Positions 23,711 through 35,800 of a stretch of DNA of 64,000 nt are shown in pieces. Source of the stretch: Saccharina japonica (Eukaryota > Sar > Phaeophyceae > Laminariales > Laminariaceae); assembly GCA_008828725.1 (NCBI GenBank), contig MEHQ01004429.1:124001-188000 (forward strand), in the 5' to 3' direction. How positions within the stretch are numbered: position 1 is the stretch's first letter; each line of letters begins with the position of its first letter. The notes under the pieces were generated by a model that made no database searches, was not told where the DNA came from, and was given only the letters and a program-made list of their open reading frames with translations. A program made the translations under genes and the position numbers.

Positions 23711-24689
23711 CCAATCGTGTTTTCATTACTGTTGTTTTGTTATTTTGGAGATGTTACGTACCAGGTACAGTAAAGTAGAGTGCTTAAGATTTGTACATGT
23801 CTGTGTACGAGTAGTCGGTGCTTGGAATGATGCTCTCTCGCTTGGGGCCTTCGTGCATTCCGAGCTGTGAATCAGCCATTACACACTCACATTGAAAATA
23901 CAATACCACAACGGTACCGCTGTTGTGTACCACGACCGATCGCAAGTCCACGTGTATCATGTGTACCGTTTCTTTGTGGTCGGCCGAATCGGAGCGAGTT
24001 TTCTTCATATCAAAACAGTGCAATGGAGGAGGTTTGAAGCAAACCAGCGACCTGAAAATATACCCCGTCGCGTTATTGGGTACTAGCCGCGGCCAGGAGA
24101 ATCTCCCGCCGCGTGCAGGGGGGGTAGTGGCGTGAACACAGTCCCGCCACCCTGCTGGGTAGATAGACTATTGTAATGGTATGGCCGCCTTGTTGGCGAC
24201 TCATGGGAGGTCTCTGACGTTGGTTTCGTTCACAGCACCTGCGTTTACGTTCGATTGCCTTTCTTTGCGTTTTTTTTTTTTTTTTTTTTCCGGCTTCTTA
24301 GCCTAGCAACTTAGAGGTGTGGGAGGGGTTTTGAGGAGCCGCATCTTCGACTCATGTTCTAATTCGGGGAACTGGGATTTCCCCGTTTTTCCCATATTTC
24401 TGCATATACGGCTCATCAGGGTGGGCTAGTGTAATGGTATGGGCTAGGAAGGCCGGTAATTACCTCTGCATAGGTAATTGGTCCGTTTTCGTATAACTTG
24501 GATGGCATTCGTATTCGGTATTCGGGGTATTTATAATATCTGTGGGCCATACTTGAAGTCCATCCCGAAGCAGATGTCATCTGGCTCGGGGATTAATATA
24601 AGCTGCTTCTCTTCTACGCTTGACTCTACGGAAAGTGAGTAACACCAAGGATGCTTAATAGACAAACCTGCAAGGGGATACTCTGTGTC

Positions 24690-26150
24690 TCATCCAGTCC
24701 TATCACACTATAGGATATCTTCGGGTCGCTCTGTCCAGAAGAGAGATGGGTACTTCCGGTCTTTCCAAAATGAAAAAAAAAACGTGTAAAACGTACGAAA
24801 GAGTAATCCCACTGCATCGATCTTGGAGGCACAATGCCGGAATCGTCGGGATAGAAGCTTTGGCGTCCAAGCGCGTAATATTGGCGATGACGGGAGATGG
24901 GCAAACAGGTGTCACGATAATTGTGCCGACCAAGGATGTAAGGCCGTGGCCCATCGAGAGCTCGGCCTCAAATTTCGTTAGGCTAGGGCCGTGGTTCCCA
25001 CTCAGCGACCAGCAGCAGGCATCAACAAAATGCGGTGGATGCAGTATACTGCAAGTCCTACTGCCCGAGATGGAGCGCAATCGACCTAAACCCAAAGCTC
25101 CGCTCTCGACGGCGTCAACATTGGCGGCCTGCGGCGAGTTCATTCGCCAATTAGGTGAGTTTGCGGGGACCGGACCTGCTGTGGACGTGATGAATTATTT
25201 GCGGAGCTGTGTAGCCTGATAACATTCTAGCGACTGTGTGCTATCTGGGCGGTTTTAGAACGATCCACGCTCCACCCGTCGGCGATGTCGAACTTCTGGA
25301 CTGTCTACACTTGTGTGGACCAGCTTTACAGCAGCATCAGCGCCGTTACCACATACAATCGTCTGCAGCTCGCCGCTGACAGTGTTCCACCCCCGAACAA
25401 CACGAACGATGTATGTCGCCACGTATTGTCTACATGAGAAGCCGTGCGTGACGCGACAATAACGGGTGCCAACAGCTAATATATTTATACGCAGATAACG
25501 ACGGCATGTGGGGCACGTGGAAAAGCGGTGTAGACAGCCCAGAAGTTCGGTATCACCGACGGATGGAACGTGGGTAGCAGGGAGAAAAACACTCAGAAAG
25601 CACACAGTCGCTAGAATATTATCGGGCACACACTATTAATAACTTCAGTCCTGCATTAAAATCTCCACGTCCACTAGCAGTTCTGGTCCCCGCAAACTCG
25701 CCCTACCGGTGAATGAACTCGCCGTAGGCCGCCTATGTACACGCCCGTCGAGCGCGGAGCTTTGGGCTTAGGCCGGCTGCGCTCTATCCCGAATCGGAGG
25801 ACTTGAGGGATATTGGCCGCATCTGGCTAATGCCGACGATTGGTCGCCGAGCGGGAACCACGGCCCGAGCCAAACAGGGTTATGATATCTCCTCGGTGGG
25901 CCACACCCCTACGTCCTTGGTCTGCACAATCCTCATGCCCTTTATTGGCCCACCTCCCTTCATGTTCAACCGTACGCGCTTTGACGCCAAATATTTCACC
26001 CCGGCGATTCCGGTATGGCGCCCCCAAAGTCGATGCGACGAGACGACTCTTCCCTATGTTTTTTTTTGTCTTTTTTTCATTTCGGAAAGACTGGAAGTAT
26101 CATCTCTCGTCTGGACAGAGCGACCGGAATATCTTAGTGTAGTCAGTCGA
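24690..26150. repeat. Large foldback element, arms about 650-700 bases
   Basis: The right arm reverse-complements the left: 'ggtcgctctgtccagaagag' near 24725 pairs with 26105-26130, 'gagtttgcggggaccggacc' near 25158 pairs with 25685-25710, and 'attctagcgactgtgtgct' near 25225 pairs with 25600-25625. The centre is near 25420. Each arm carries a similar open frame on the outward strand, but with no recognisable domain. Confidence 0.88.
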
Positions 26151-26839
26151 TCCAGCAAATTGGCGGGACTAAACCCAGGTCATTACTTTCTGTACCCGGC
26201 TGGAGACTCTCCTGACCGCGATTATGGCTATCTGTGCACGCGCCGGGAGACTCTCCTGGCCGCAGCGATTAGTATCTCTGCACGTGGCGGCAGACCCTTC
26301 TGCCCGCGGTTATTTGCCAGACGTGACGGGAAAGTATTCAAGTCGCTGTTTTTCATCAATCAATCTCCTCCTTTGTGTGAAATTTTGAAAAACAAGTGCT
26401 ACGATACGGCCGATCGCACGTGCGCGGGTACTATGGTGAACGAAAAGAAGCGGCCACCCACAGCTGTACCCCCAAAGTCAGCAGGAGCCCGAGCTCAGCA
26501 TCGCTGCACACCCGGCTAGATACATGGGCTCGCAGAAACACACGCAGTTAGAAAAATACAGAGTGATACTATATGGTGACGTTCCCGGCAGGTCTCTGTC
26601 TCGCTTACACGTTAGTTACAGTTTGGTAACGGCATGCATGCCTACATTTCCGTAGTAAACCGGTAAGGATATGCCAGGATGGCGCCAGACGCTACATACT
26701 TCAATGCCTTTCAGTTACAAGTCCAGTCAAGCTAGCTTTGGCAGGATTTCTCGACGATGCACATGATTTGGTGTTTCTATGGGAGTTTTGCAGTGGCTTC
26801 CGTGATGCTTTCACAGCCAATACGTTGAAGGGGTATGGA

Positions 26840-27660
26840 CCCCTCCGTGAAAGCACCATGGAAACACCATGCTTCCACGGAAACACCATGAAAGCCTCAT
26901 GGAAGCACCTTGGAAGCATCATCGAAGAACTCCTACGGAAACGCCACGGGTACACCCTGGAGGCACGATGGAAACCCATGGGAGTCATGGATGCACCATG
27001 GTACTTCCATGAAAGGACCATGGAGGCACCATGGTAGTTCCATTAAAGCACCATGAAAGCACCACTAAAGCACCATGCTTCCATGGAAGCAACGTGGAAA
27101 CACACTGGTAGTCCACGAAAGCACCGTGAAAGCACCATAGAAAGATCATACTGTAGGAACCCCATGCAAGCATCATGGGAGTCCCATGGCGGCACCTTGG
27201 AAGCATCACGGAAGTCCCGCGGAAGCACTATGGAAGCACCACGAAAGCGCTATGGACGTTCATGAAAGCACCATGAAGCACTATGGCCACACCATGCTTC
27301 CAAGGCAAACAAACCACGGAATCACCACGAAAGCGCAATGGAAGCGCCATGGAAGCACGACGGTTCCATGGGCGTACCATTAAAGCGCTATGGAAGCATC
27401 ATGGAAGTCCATCAGAGTACCATGGAGGCACCATGGAAGAACCATGGAAGAACCATGCTTCCTCGGAAGCACCATGGGATCACCATGGAAGCATCATGGA
27501 AGCACATACCCCCTATATGGAAGCGCCATGAAAGCGCCATGGAAATACCTATGAGAGTACCATTGAAGCACTGTGCTTCCGTTGGGTCACGATGGAATAA
27601 CCATGGTAACAACATGGAAGTCCACGAAATCACCATGGAAGCACCATGGAAGCTCATAAA
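26840..27660. repeat. Minisatellite with 11-base core
   Basis: Variants of 'caccatggaag' repeat for about 820 bases with indels. Because 11 is not a multiple of 3, every frame cycles through the same 11-residue peptide, giving long open frames of a Met-Glu-Ala-Pro-Trp-Lys-His-His-Gly type on plus and Phe/Ser-rich ones on minus. These are repeat artefacts unless expression is shown. Confidence 0.92.
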
Positions 27661-27789
27661 AATTCGACCATTGTGCCGACGTACTCGTCTTCCCCCTCCG
27701 GTGGACATCATCACCTGCCGCAGCTCATGGCATGTTTAGTGCCGTCAAGAAAGTGCGGTTTGGCTGAGCAGACACGTTTTTTTCGCGCA

Positions 27790-28745
27790 CGGATGGTGGT
27801 CGTGACGTCTGGATAAGTGAACAGTGTAAGTGCTACACACATGACCGTTGATGGTACGGGAATGTATGGCTGCGTTCCTCCCCCCGTCGAAAACGACAAA
27901 CATCATGTTTAGTGGTCATGCCCATTGCCTGATATGGAAAACTGGATTAAGTTGTCCGCAGGATTTTGATGACGTGGTGGTCACTCTGAACAACGTGGCG
28001 CAAGTTTTTGGCCTGGGGCTTTTCTTCTTCCCTATTCACGCTGTAGAAAAGCAACAGACCGTGACTATGACCCAGTAGAGGTCCACGTGGCGCCCGAAGT
28101 TTGTTTTTCCCGAGTATTTGTGCTGGTAGTCAGCTTCCTGCCACACGTAAGGTGCGCAAACATCAGCACCACTCCGGTCCAGAGCCTGTCGAATCGAGAG
28201 TGGTAGGGAGGCCCTCGACTGGCGCGTCCACTCTTGCTCCGCCAAAATTATCGTGCACATCAAGTCCATGGACGTTTTGGTGGGGGCAAGGGTGAAAGTG
28301 GCGATCGGGGGGCATTCCTAACACTCTTGATGTTGCCAGGCGTTTGATCGGGTTAATGTTGATTTTCGTGCGCCTTAAACGTTGCAGGCAGCTGACTACC
28401 AACAACACAACCCGGGAAAACCAAACGCCCGGGCGTCACGTGGAACTCTAGCCTCGGTCTGTTGCTTCCCTAAAGCGTGAAGAGGAAAACAAATGCAGCC
28501 CCAGGCCAGGAATTTGTGTCACTGTGTTCAGCATGACCACCACGTCCTCAATGCTGTGAACAACTAAATCTAGATAATCAAAATAGCATAGCAGGCAATG
28601 GGGAACATCTCGCGGTCACCCATTCTTACTTTATCGTGTTTACGGTGGGGGGGAGGGGAGCAGCCATACATTTCCATACCACCAGCGGTAATGTTTACGG
28701 CACTTCCACGTCCATCGTCTAACTTTCGGGACAGTACCTAGGAGG
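27790..28745. repeat. Foldback element, arms about 370 bases
   Basis: Left-arm blocks 'gacgtggtggtcactctgaa', 'ggcctggggctttt' and 'aagcaacagaccg' occur inverted in the right arm at about 28535-28560, 28495-28512 and 28455-28470; outer blocks 'gggaatgtatggctgc' and 'cccattgcctg' also pair. A non-repeated centre lies near 28160-28365. Confidence 0.85.
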
Positions 28746-30081
28746 CAACGGGTATTGCGGGATGGACGGTGATGCACGCGGTTAACAGTAGGGCAGACGC
28801 CGTCGAAAGGCGACTCAAATCAATAACCGGACACGAACACGCGGAGAATGTGAGGAGGGCTTCCCGCTCTTTTATCGTGCCCGTCATCTCGCTCCTGGGA
28901 CTCTGAGTGATTCTAGGTGTCTGCCTTAGACTAGATGGAGGGTGCATGGCGAGATAGCGACAACTGCAGCCTGATTTTAGCCGAATGAGAATAGCAGAGA
29001 GGGGGGGGGGGGGGAGCAGACGAAAAATAGTTTTATACTCCTGTCGAGCGCTTTGCCTATTTGTTTTCCGTACGAGGGGCGCAAAGGAGACGAGACACTT
29101 GAGCCTACAATTTAGTTGAACATGAGCAGACAGACAGGGGCCCCCCTTTCTCGTCGTGTAAGTCGTCTCGTGGCCGATACTATTCCGGGCGGGCATATGA
29201 ATCAAAACCAAGTATGGCGTGTAAACATAGAGGGATACATGTTTTTTGGTGTCCATCTTGGGTTCTGATTACTCTATATGTATTACTATGGTCCCTCGTA
29301 GTATTATTAGTAGGTTTCTGCGCTTTTGGTTGCAGATGGAGATGTTACCTAGCAGAAAAATGCGACATGAAGAAAAAAAACTGGACCCCGGCTGGGCCCG
29401 TTTGATTGAGGTCCTCAACCTACTCGCACACCGCGGAGTTGGTGGCGAGTCCCGTGGCGGTGTGTTGGCATGCGCCCCGACAGGTCGAGCATAAGCTAGC
29501 TGGTTGTAGTTTTTATTGCCGAAGACAAGCACCTACAGCAGTAGTGTCAACTGTAGGGCGCCCCCCGCCTCCTGTTAGCCTAGGGCGGCGCCCGAGAGCC
29601 GCCTTGGCATATACCCGAAGCAAGCACGGTGAGCCATAGCTCGGACGTTCTCGAAAACTGGCGCTAACAGCGAGACGCGGATGAAGCCGGGGGTAGGATT
29701 GGACACCAAAAATCGAATGTGACGAGGCAGCAGTTGTTGAATAGGTGGCGTCGATGTCGAGAGAAGATGGGCTGAAATTCGCGTTTGTGCGGTTGTCTTT
29801 TGTAAGGCAGGAAACGCAGACGTTGTCGTGGGGGCTTTCACACGATGGCCGCGTGCCTTTTGCGTTAACCAATGATTTCACACATGTGCTACGAAACGGG
29901 GAAACCATGCAAAAAAAAGTGGCAAGCACCAATAATGTCGTAGCGCGGATGATGGTTCACGCTGGAGTTCGTCTGGTGCCCGCCTTAGGCACACCATCTA
30001 CAGCGTTGAAACCCCATAGAGGTGGTAGGCGATAGGGTGCACAGAATATTGACCCCGCAACTCCCAGCGTGCGCGTGTCTG

Positions 30082-30818
30082 TGCTTAAAGGGCCTCTTCG
30101 GGCAAACAAAATAAGAGCAAATAAAAAACATATCCGTTGATTTTTTAGTTGCCATACTATTTCTGGTATAATTTCTACCTTTTCATGACTCCCTACGGAA
30201 AACAACCTTGCTACAGTTATAATGCTCGGATTGCCGACACGTGAGTAGTTTTTGAGAGCCTAGGTCATGGCTAACATTTGTGTCTAAGGAGGTGTATCGA
30301 TCAGACGCGCTTTTCATCACGGAAAGTGCCTCTTACTCGAAAACGACTCGCCATACCCCTGGTACCCAAGACGAATTTGAAAAATGGCAGTTTCTCCGGC
30401 TGCTAATACTGTGTTAACTCCGATTTTCGAGGACGCCGAGCATTAGTAGGTGAACCTACAGTAGCTCGGCCTCTAGTTTGACCGTCCGTAGCGTCCTACG
30501 TGACCACAGCAGAGTGTAGATACCAAACAGGAGCTCCGAAACGATCAACGAGTCGTTTTCGAGTAAGAAGCACGTTCCGTGATGAAAAACGCGTCTGATC
30601 GATACGCCTCCTGAGACACACATGTTGACCATGACCTAGGCTTTCCAAAACTACTCACTTGTTGGCAAACCGAGCATTAAAACTGTAGCAGGGTTGTTTT
30701 CTGTAGGGAGTCATGAAAAGGTAGAAATTATACCAGAAATAGTATGGCAACTGATAAAAAAAACGGATATATTTTTTATTTGCTCTTATTTTGTTTGCCC
30801 GAAGAGGCCCCTTAAGGA
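30082..30818. mobile_element. TTAA-flanked foldback/MITE, arms about 265 bases
   Basis: The arms 30085-30350 and 30548-30815 are close reverse complements: 'ggcctcttcgggcaaacaaa' on the left matches 'tttgtttgcccgaagaggcc' on the right. Both termini abut TTAA, the target preferred by piggyBac-type elements. The 190-base centre has no coding content, so this would be a non-autonomous element (class assignment is inference). Confidence 0.85.
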
Positions 30819-31439
30819 TGCCTTCGCGTTGCTTGCTCTTCGCTTCCCTTGCTTTTTCTCTCGCTTGCCCTTTGCGTGCACTTAGCGCTCTCTAAAATTC
30901 GTTCAATCTTGGAGAAGCGAAGTTTACGACGCAAATGAGTTTCGGTCCCGCCACCGTTTTCTCGGTAGGCCGGTTATTGACGGGCCGTACTTGTACTCGA
31001 GGGACGTTCTTGAGCAAAGAAAGACGTCGCCACTATGTTGAATTATCATCAACGATTATAGTCACGGGCGCCGCCGTTGTAGACTCCGGCGTGTCATCCA
31101 GAGGAGATGAACAGCTCCAACGGCTACGGACTTGTATTTGTACACGACACGACACGACAACAGAACATATCGCACAACGCTCCTATGAAACCAACGGCTG
31201 CGGACCAAAAGTGCTACAGCAGTACCGTTAACTCAAATACCCCTAAACATGAAGTCAGAGCCTAGTTCTCCAGGCCCCTGAAACGCACAAGAATACCGGG
31301 AAAAATCGTTCCCAGCCTGGTACTTATCATACAAGGTACCTAGATTCAACGAAACAACGAAAATCTCGCTTCGAACAACCCCTTCGTACGTCAAAACAAT
31401 ATTCGACACAATACGTACACGTCGATCGGGACCAAGAGC

Positions 31440-32035
31440 GCGAGACTACGCTGCCAGCAGTCGCTGGGCCAGTCACTTAGTATCAAACAACGCGCCGAAC
31501 AAACCATAATTCACACTACAAAAAAAAAAAAAAAAACGTAATGCGCTGGGCCAGTCACTTAGTACCAAACAACGCGCCCAACAAACCTGTTCACACAACA
31601 ACAACAACAACAACAAAAACATCCAACGTAATACGTTCGTATGCGTCGATCAAAGCCCGGAGCGCAACAAGACTACGCGACAACTAAAGTCGCTGGGCCA
31701 TGGCCAGATTCGCGGTGTCATATCAAACATGCAAAACATGTACTACCAGGTATATTCATTACAGGGCTAGCTCCTCCTGGGTGTTCTACCAAAAAATGCC
31801 AACAAAAAAAAGTACTTGTCAACTGCGGGGCTAGCACTGCGGGGCTAGCTGCTACTGGGTGCGCTACCAAAAATGCAAAAATGAATCTGTCAATCGCGGG
31901 GCTAGCTCCTACTGGGTACTCTACCAAAAAACGCAAAAAAAATAAATCTGTCAATCGCGGGCCTAGCTCCTCCTGGGTGCTCTACCAAAAATGCAAAAAT
32001 GTATCTTGTCAATCGCGGCGCTATGCAGCTTCTCC
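31440..32035. repeat. Tandem repeats of about 86 and about 60 bases
   Basis: 'gctgggccagtcacttagta' occurs at about 31465 and 31545 with the same downstream context. From about 31765 to 32030 a unit of about 60 bases ('gtcaatcgcggggctagctc' plus 'ctactgggt.ctctaccaaaaa') repeats four to five times. Confidence 0.85.
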
Positions 32036-32352
32036 TGGGGGTGGACACTCGGTCTCCCTAGTAGATGGAGTTCTTGTGAGCCTTGCCATTTTTCCCGCTC
32101 CGCCATTCCGAAATGTTGTCTGTCGTGTGAACACGGGGGCGACCGCGAAAGTCGAGAGGGGAGTGGGGGCGGGTGAGGCGGGGGATGCAGTCATGCCATC
32201 TGCGTTTATCGTAGAAGTCGGCGGTGAGGCATGTGGCGTTGTCGCACACGCTCCCCAACGGGGCACAGACAAATCGTTCCCGCGCGGGTGTCGTTTCTAT
32301 CGGTGCACTATCGTACGTGTTTGAACATGATTTTGGACGCACCCAAACAGTT

Positions 32353-32432
32353 ACCACTCTGTCTCGAAATGTAAGGACGATTTTATATTAAAAATATATA
32401 TCAAAATGGTTCTTCTATTTCGGGGCACAGTG
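32353..32432. repeat. Short TIR element, family D, copy 4
   Basis: Opens 'accactctgtctcgaaatgt' and closes 'ttctatttcggggcacagtg'; AT-rich centre. Confidence 0.65.
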
Positions 32433-32579
32433 ATATTTAACAAAAAAAATAAAGTTTTTGAAAAATATATATTTAGCTTACGTACCAGTCCATTTTTAAT
32501 TAATTTTAATCGGGTGTGTTCAAGTGGTTGGCAGGCATGTCGATCACCGGGGCTGGTCAGCGTTTCATAAATTAAATAA

Positions 32580-32870
32580 CACCTCGGACAGATCATACAG
32601 ATCATACAGATCATACAGATCATACAGATCATTCCCACTTCATGATCTATACTTCGAAGTATAAGCAGTAGACCTTTCAAGGCAGATCTATCCCGATCTT
32701 ACATGATCTAGCTCGTGTGGCCGGGTGGGACCCGTATAACCTGCATGATCTAGCACATGTTTCCTGGGTTGGATCTGTTGCTATGCAGATCCTGCACACT
32801 CTCTCACAAAGGCAGGTGAGGAACTAAACGATCTACTGTAGATACGTATATCGTTAGATCATGATCTGTC
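32580..32870. repeat. GATC-rich dispersed repeat with (ACAGATCAT)n
   Basis: 'acagatcat' repeats about five times at 32588-32630, followed by the block ('gggtgggacccgta', 'tgcatgatctagcacatgtt') shared with 13480-13530. It lies just 3' of the last recognised dehydrogenase exon. Confidence 0.8.
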
Positions 32871-32878
32871 CCCAGTTG

Positions 32879-35800
32879 CTAAAAGTTTCTTCCCAGTACG
32901 CAGCAGCGGGGAGGCGGGCTAAGTGTCCTCTCACCGAAGGTAGTGTCGACGATGGCGTCGATGGCCTCTTGCGTGAAGAACGCCTGCGCGCAAAAAAACG
33001 AGGCCGGACAATGTGGTTCGGTTCGTCGCCGAGTAAATGTGATGTGATGGGGGAAGACGAATCACATGTGGCCCTTCTTTTTTGCATTGGACATTCGCTA
33101 TCAAGGCGCGACATTCACGCAAACAATAGTGGGTGGATAGAGTGGAGAAAAAAGTACCCCATTTATACGAGTAGGAGGAGCGAACAGCCAAACTACGTGG
33201 GACGCATATACATAGGTGGCCGACCGGCTCTTCAGGCTATTCTCAAATGACACCAACTGTCGAGAGCGCCTATTATAGCGTGGGTAGGCACGATTTGACG
33301 AGAGTCGACTAGGGAAAAAAAGTGGGGAGGGCAGTAGAAGAGCCTACGTTGTGACCCTGGGTCTGAGTTACGGGCTACATCCCCGGGTTTCTTAGATTAA
33401 TAGGGGTCTTAGGGTACAACGGATGTTGCTATTTGCTGCTGTAGAACATCGCCCACAGCAGCCATTGCAGTCTTTCTCTTTTTCCAGCAGCGTCTCTCTG
33501 ACCGGGCCCTGCCCGGACTCTCTGACTGGGTTCTGCCCGGGTTTTGCCTGTTCTTTCTTCTGGTAATAATATTCACGTTTTTTACTCGTGTCGGCTAGGG
33601 TGGTCGTCTCACTCAGGTGGCAAAGCAATGCTGACCCTGAGTTGAGCAGTGATCCACCCGGTGATACCTGGTAGGGGTGGACCATGTACAGATTTTTCTG
33701 AGGCTCTTCACTTGAGGCGCTCTACATTCCACCAAAACAAAACGGCCTTGATAAAAACTGCACACTTATCCTTAACCCATTCAGAACTGAAAAAAAACAT
33801 CCCACAGTATTTCCAAGTAGTTTGTCCCCGAATGTGTGGGACCAGTTCTTGATGAGCTATACCCCATGGCCTAAGGTCTGCAAACGAAAACGATTGTAAT
33901 AAGGGGCATGCCTTATTGGGCAGTTCCTCAGCTGAGGATTCCCCATCAGTCTCAGTGACACAAATATTTGACTCAGAAGGCGAAAAAGTGTCACTGGGAC
34001 AACTTTCATAGAACGCGTCAACAGTTTCTTCTCAAGGTGACACACCTGATGTCCCGTAAGAACGACGTTGTTGAAGCTGAGCAGCTCCGCTAGCACAGGG
34101 TCCTGCTCGGCCAATATGTAAGGCACAAAACGGAAGCGCATGGTTTAGCGAGGTGGTACTCGTGGGTAGGTGCATAAACAAACTCGGTCAGAAGGCTTCC
34201 CTTATCTCAAAGTAAATATGTCAAGGCCGTGGTGCGCCATACAGCCGGCATCAGCAATGGCTCGTGTGTAGCTAAAACATTCACAACGCATTCAACGCCC
34301 GAATACAGCGGCGAGTTTGTCGACATTTGTTTTTGCGGAAAGGCACGTGACTAAACAGGTACTCAAGGCTACTCAAGACACGGAGAGGCGCGGGGAAACT
34401 CGGGGGAGGCGCGACCGCGCCAACTTTCGTTATGCACTCGTTTAATTCTGAAACCGAAAAAAAAACATGAAATGATGCTATCGATGGCCCCACAGGCCTA
34501 AAGGAGAGAACGACAAAACCGAAAAACTGAAAAACAGAAAAACAAAAAAACGAGAGTCGAGTAATATACCGAGTACCACCACGTGTAAGGAGCATCCGGC
34601 TGCAGAGCGCGTGGCCTTCTTTGCCTCGGGACAGCGCGCGGTGCCACCATCACACACCTGGACCGGGGTGTCGCTGCAGTCCCGGAAGAAGTAGCTCGAT
34701 TCCTTCTCGTACACGTCGAGCCCCGCCATGCTGACCACACCAGACCTCAAGCCCTCCACTAGAGCCGTGGTATCCACCAGGCCTGTGGCACGTCGTTAAT
34801 TGGGGAAAATGAAGCATTACGCGGCGGAGGGGGGGGGCATGGGGATACAGCAGCGACCCGACCGAGCCGACCGATAGCAATCGGGCGCTTTGATAAGCAA
34901 AACAAGAGACACTTCGGCATCGTACGGGAAGAGGCGAGGTATGCGCACTCCGCCTGCTGTGGCGGCCGCCCCCGCGCCCACCCATATCTACTGCTACAGC
35001 AAAACATCGTTCAAATTATATTATCATATCATATGTGTCGGCATCTCCTGGTCTAAGATAGGAGGAAGGCCGCCCTAGATCTTCGGAGGTGGTCATTTTC
35101 GGGCGGCCCCACTGTTATCTTCGACTCCACCAAGCCCATAGGAAACACACAATGCAGATTTTTTGTTTTTAATCCTCCAGCGAATTTTGGAACGAACAAA
35201 GCAGAGGCTTATCTCAGAACGTTTTTGTTGTAAGGGCAACAACTCTGAAACACATGTTTCATTTAAAACATACATATATATCTTGCGGCGGATTGGAAAA
35301 CAAATAACATGTTGAGCTCATTTGAGAACGGTTCTTCGTAAGGCCAAATAACTCCATCACCACACTCGTGAGAGAGCGTTGAACGCGCGACGGGCACCGC
35401 CGAAAAGACATCTGGTAGTTGGCACACAGGCGACTGCTGGTGTGCTGCGCGACACGGTGCGAATATCACACGGCACTCTTTACGTGCGTTTCCATCGCTC
35501 TATGCGCCTTCAAAGGGTGTTAACTACACCGACAAACACCGCATCTCAATATCATTCATCACGTAAGGCCACCACACGGTTTCACGACAACATATATTTC
35601 GGATGCAGACACGAGAGAGAAAGCAACATGGCACCACCCTGAGGCACAGCGACATCGCACACATTAGGTTGCTTGATTTTTTCGAATACCGTTGTCATGG
35701 CGCGCGCGGCTGCTCACCTCCTCTCGATGTGTTGATGAGGGCCATGCCCTTCTTCAGCTTGGGCAGGGTGTCTTTGTTGAACATGTGTCGGGTCGACGGC

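Larger units (their letters stand above)
20414..32878. other. 12.5-kb gene-poor block rich in foldback and tandem repeats
   Basis: Between the co-chaperonin 5' side and the dehydrogenase 3' side I recognise no protein family. The sequence is largely explained by a diverged tandem repeat (20575-20990), GATC-rich dispersed repeats, four long palindromic elements (23.2, 24.7-26.1, 27.8-28.7 and 30.1-30.8 kb), a minisatellite (26.84-27.66) and tandem arrays near 31.4-32.0 kb. The missing terminal exons of both flanking genes could be hidden here. Confidence 0.6.

Noticed and set aside
27283..27739. Repetitive Glu-Ala-Pro-Trp-Lys protein
   Set aside because: Explained by the 11-base minisatellite; no start context, introns or conserved ends.
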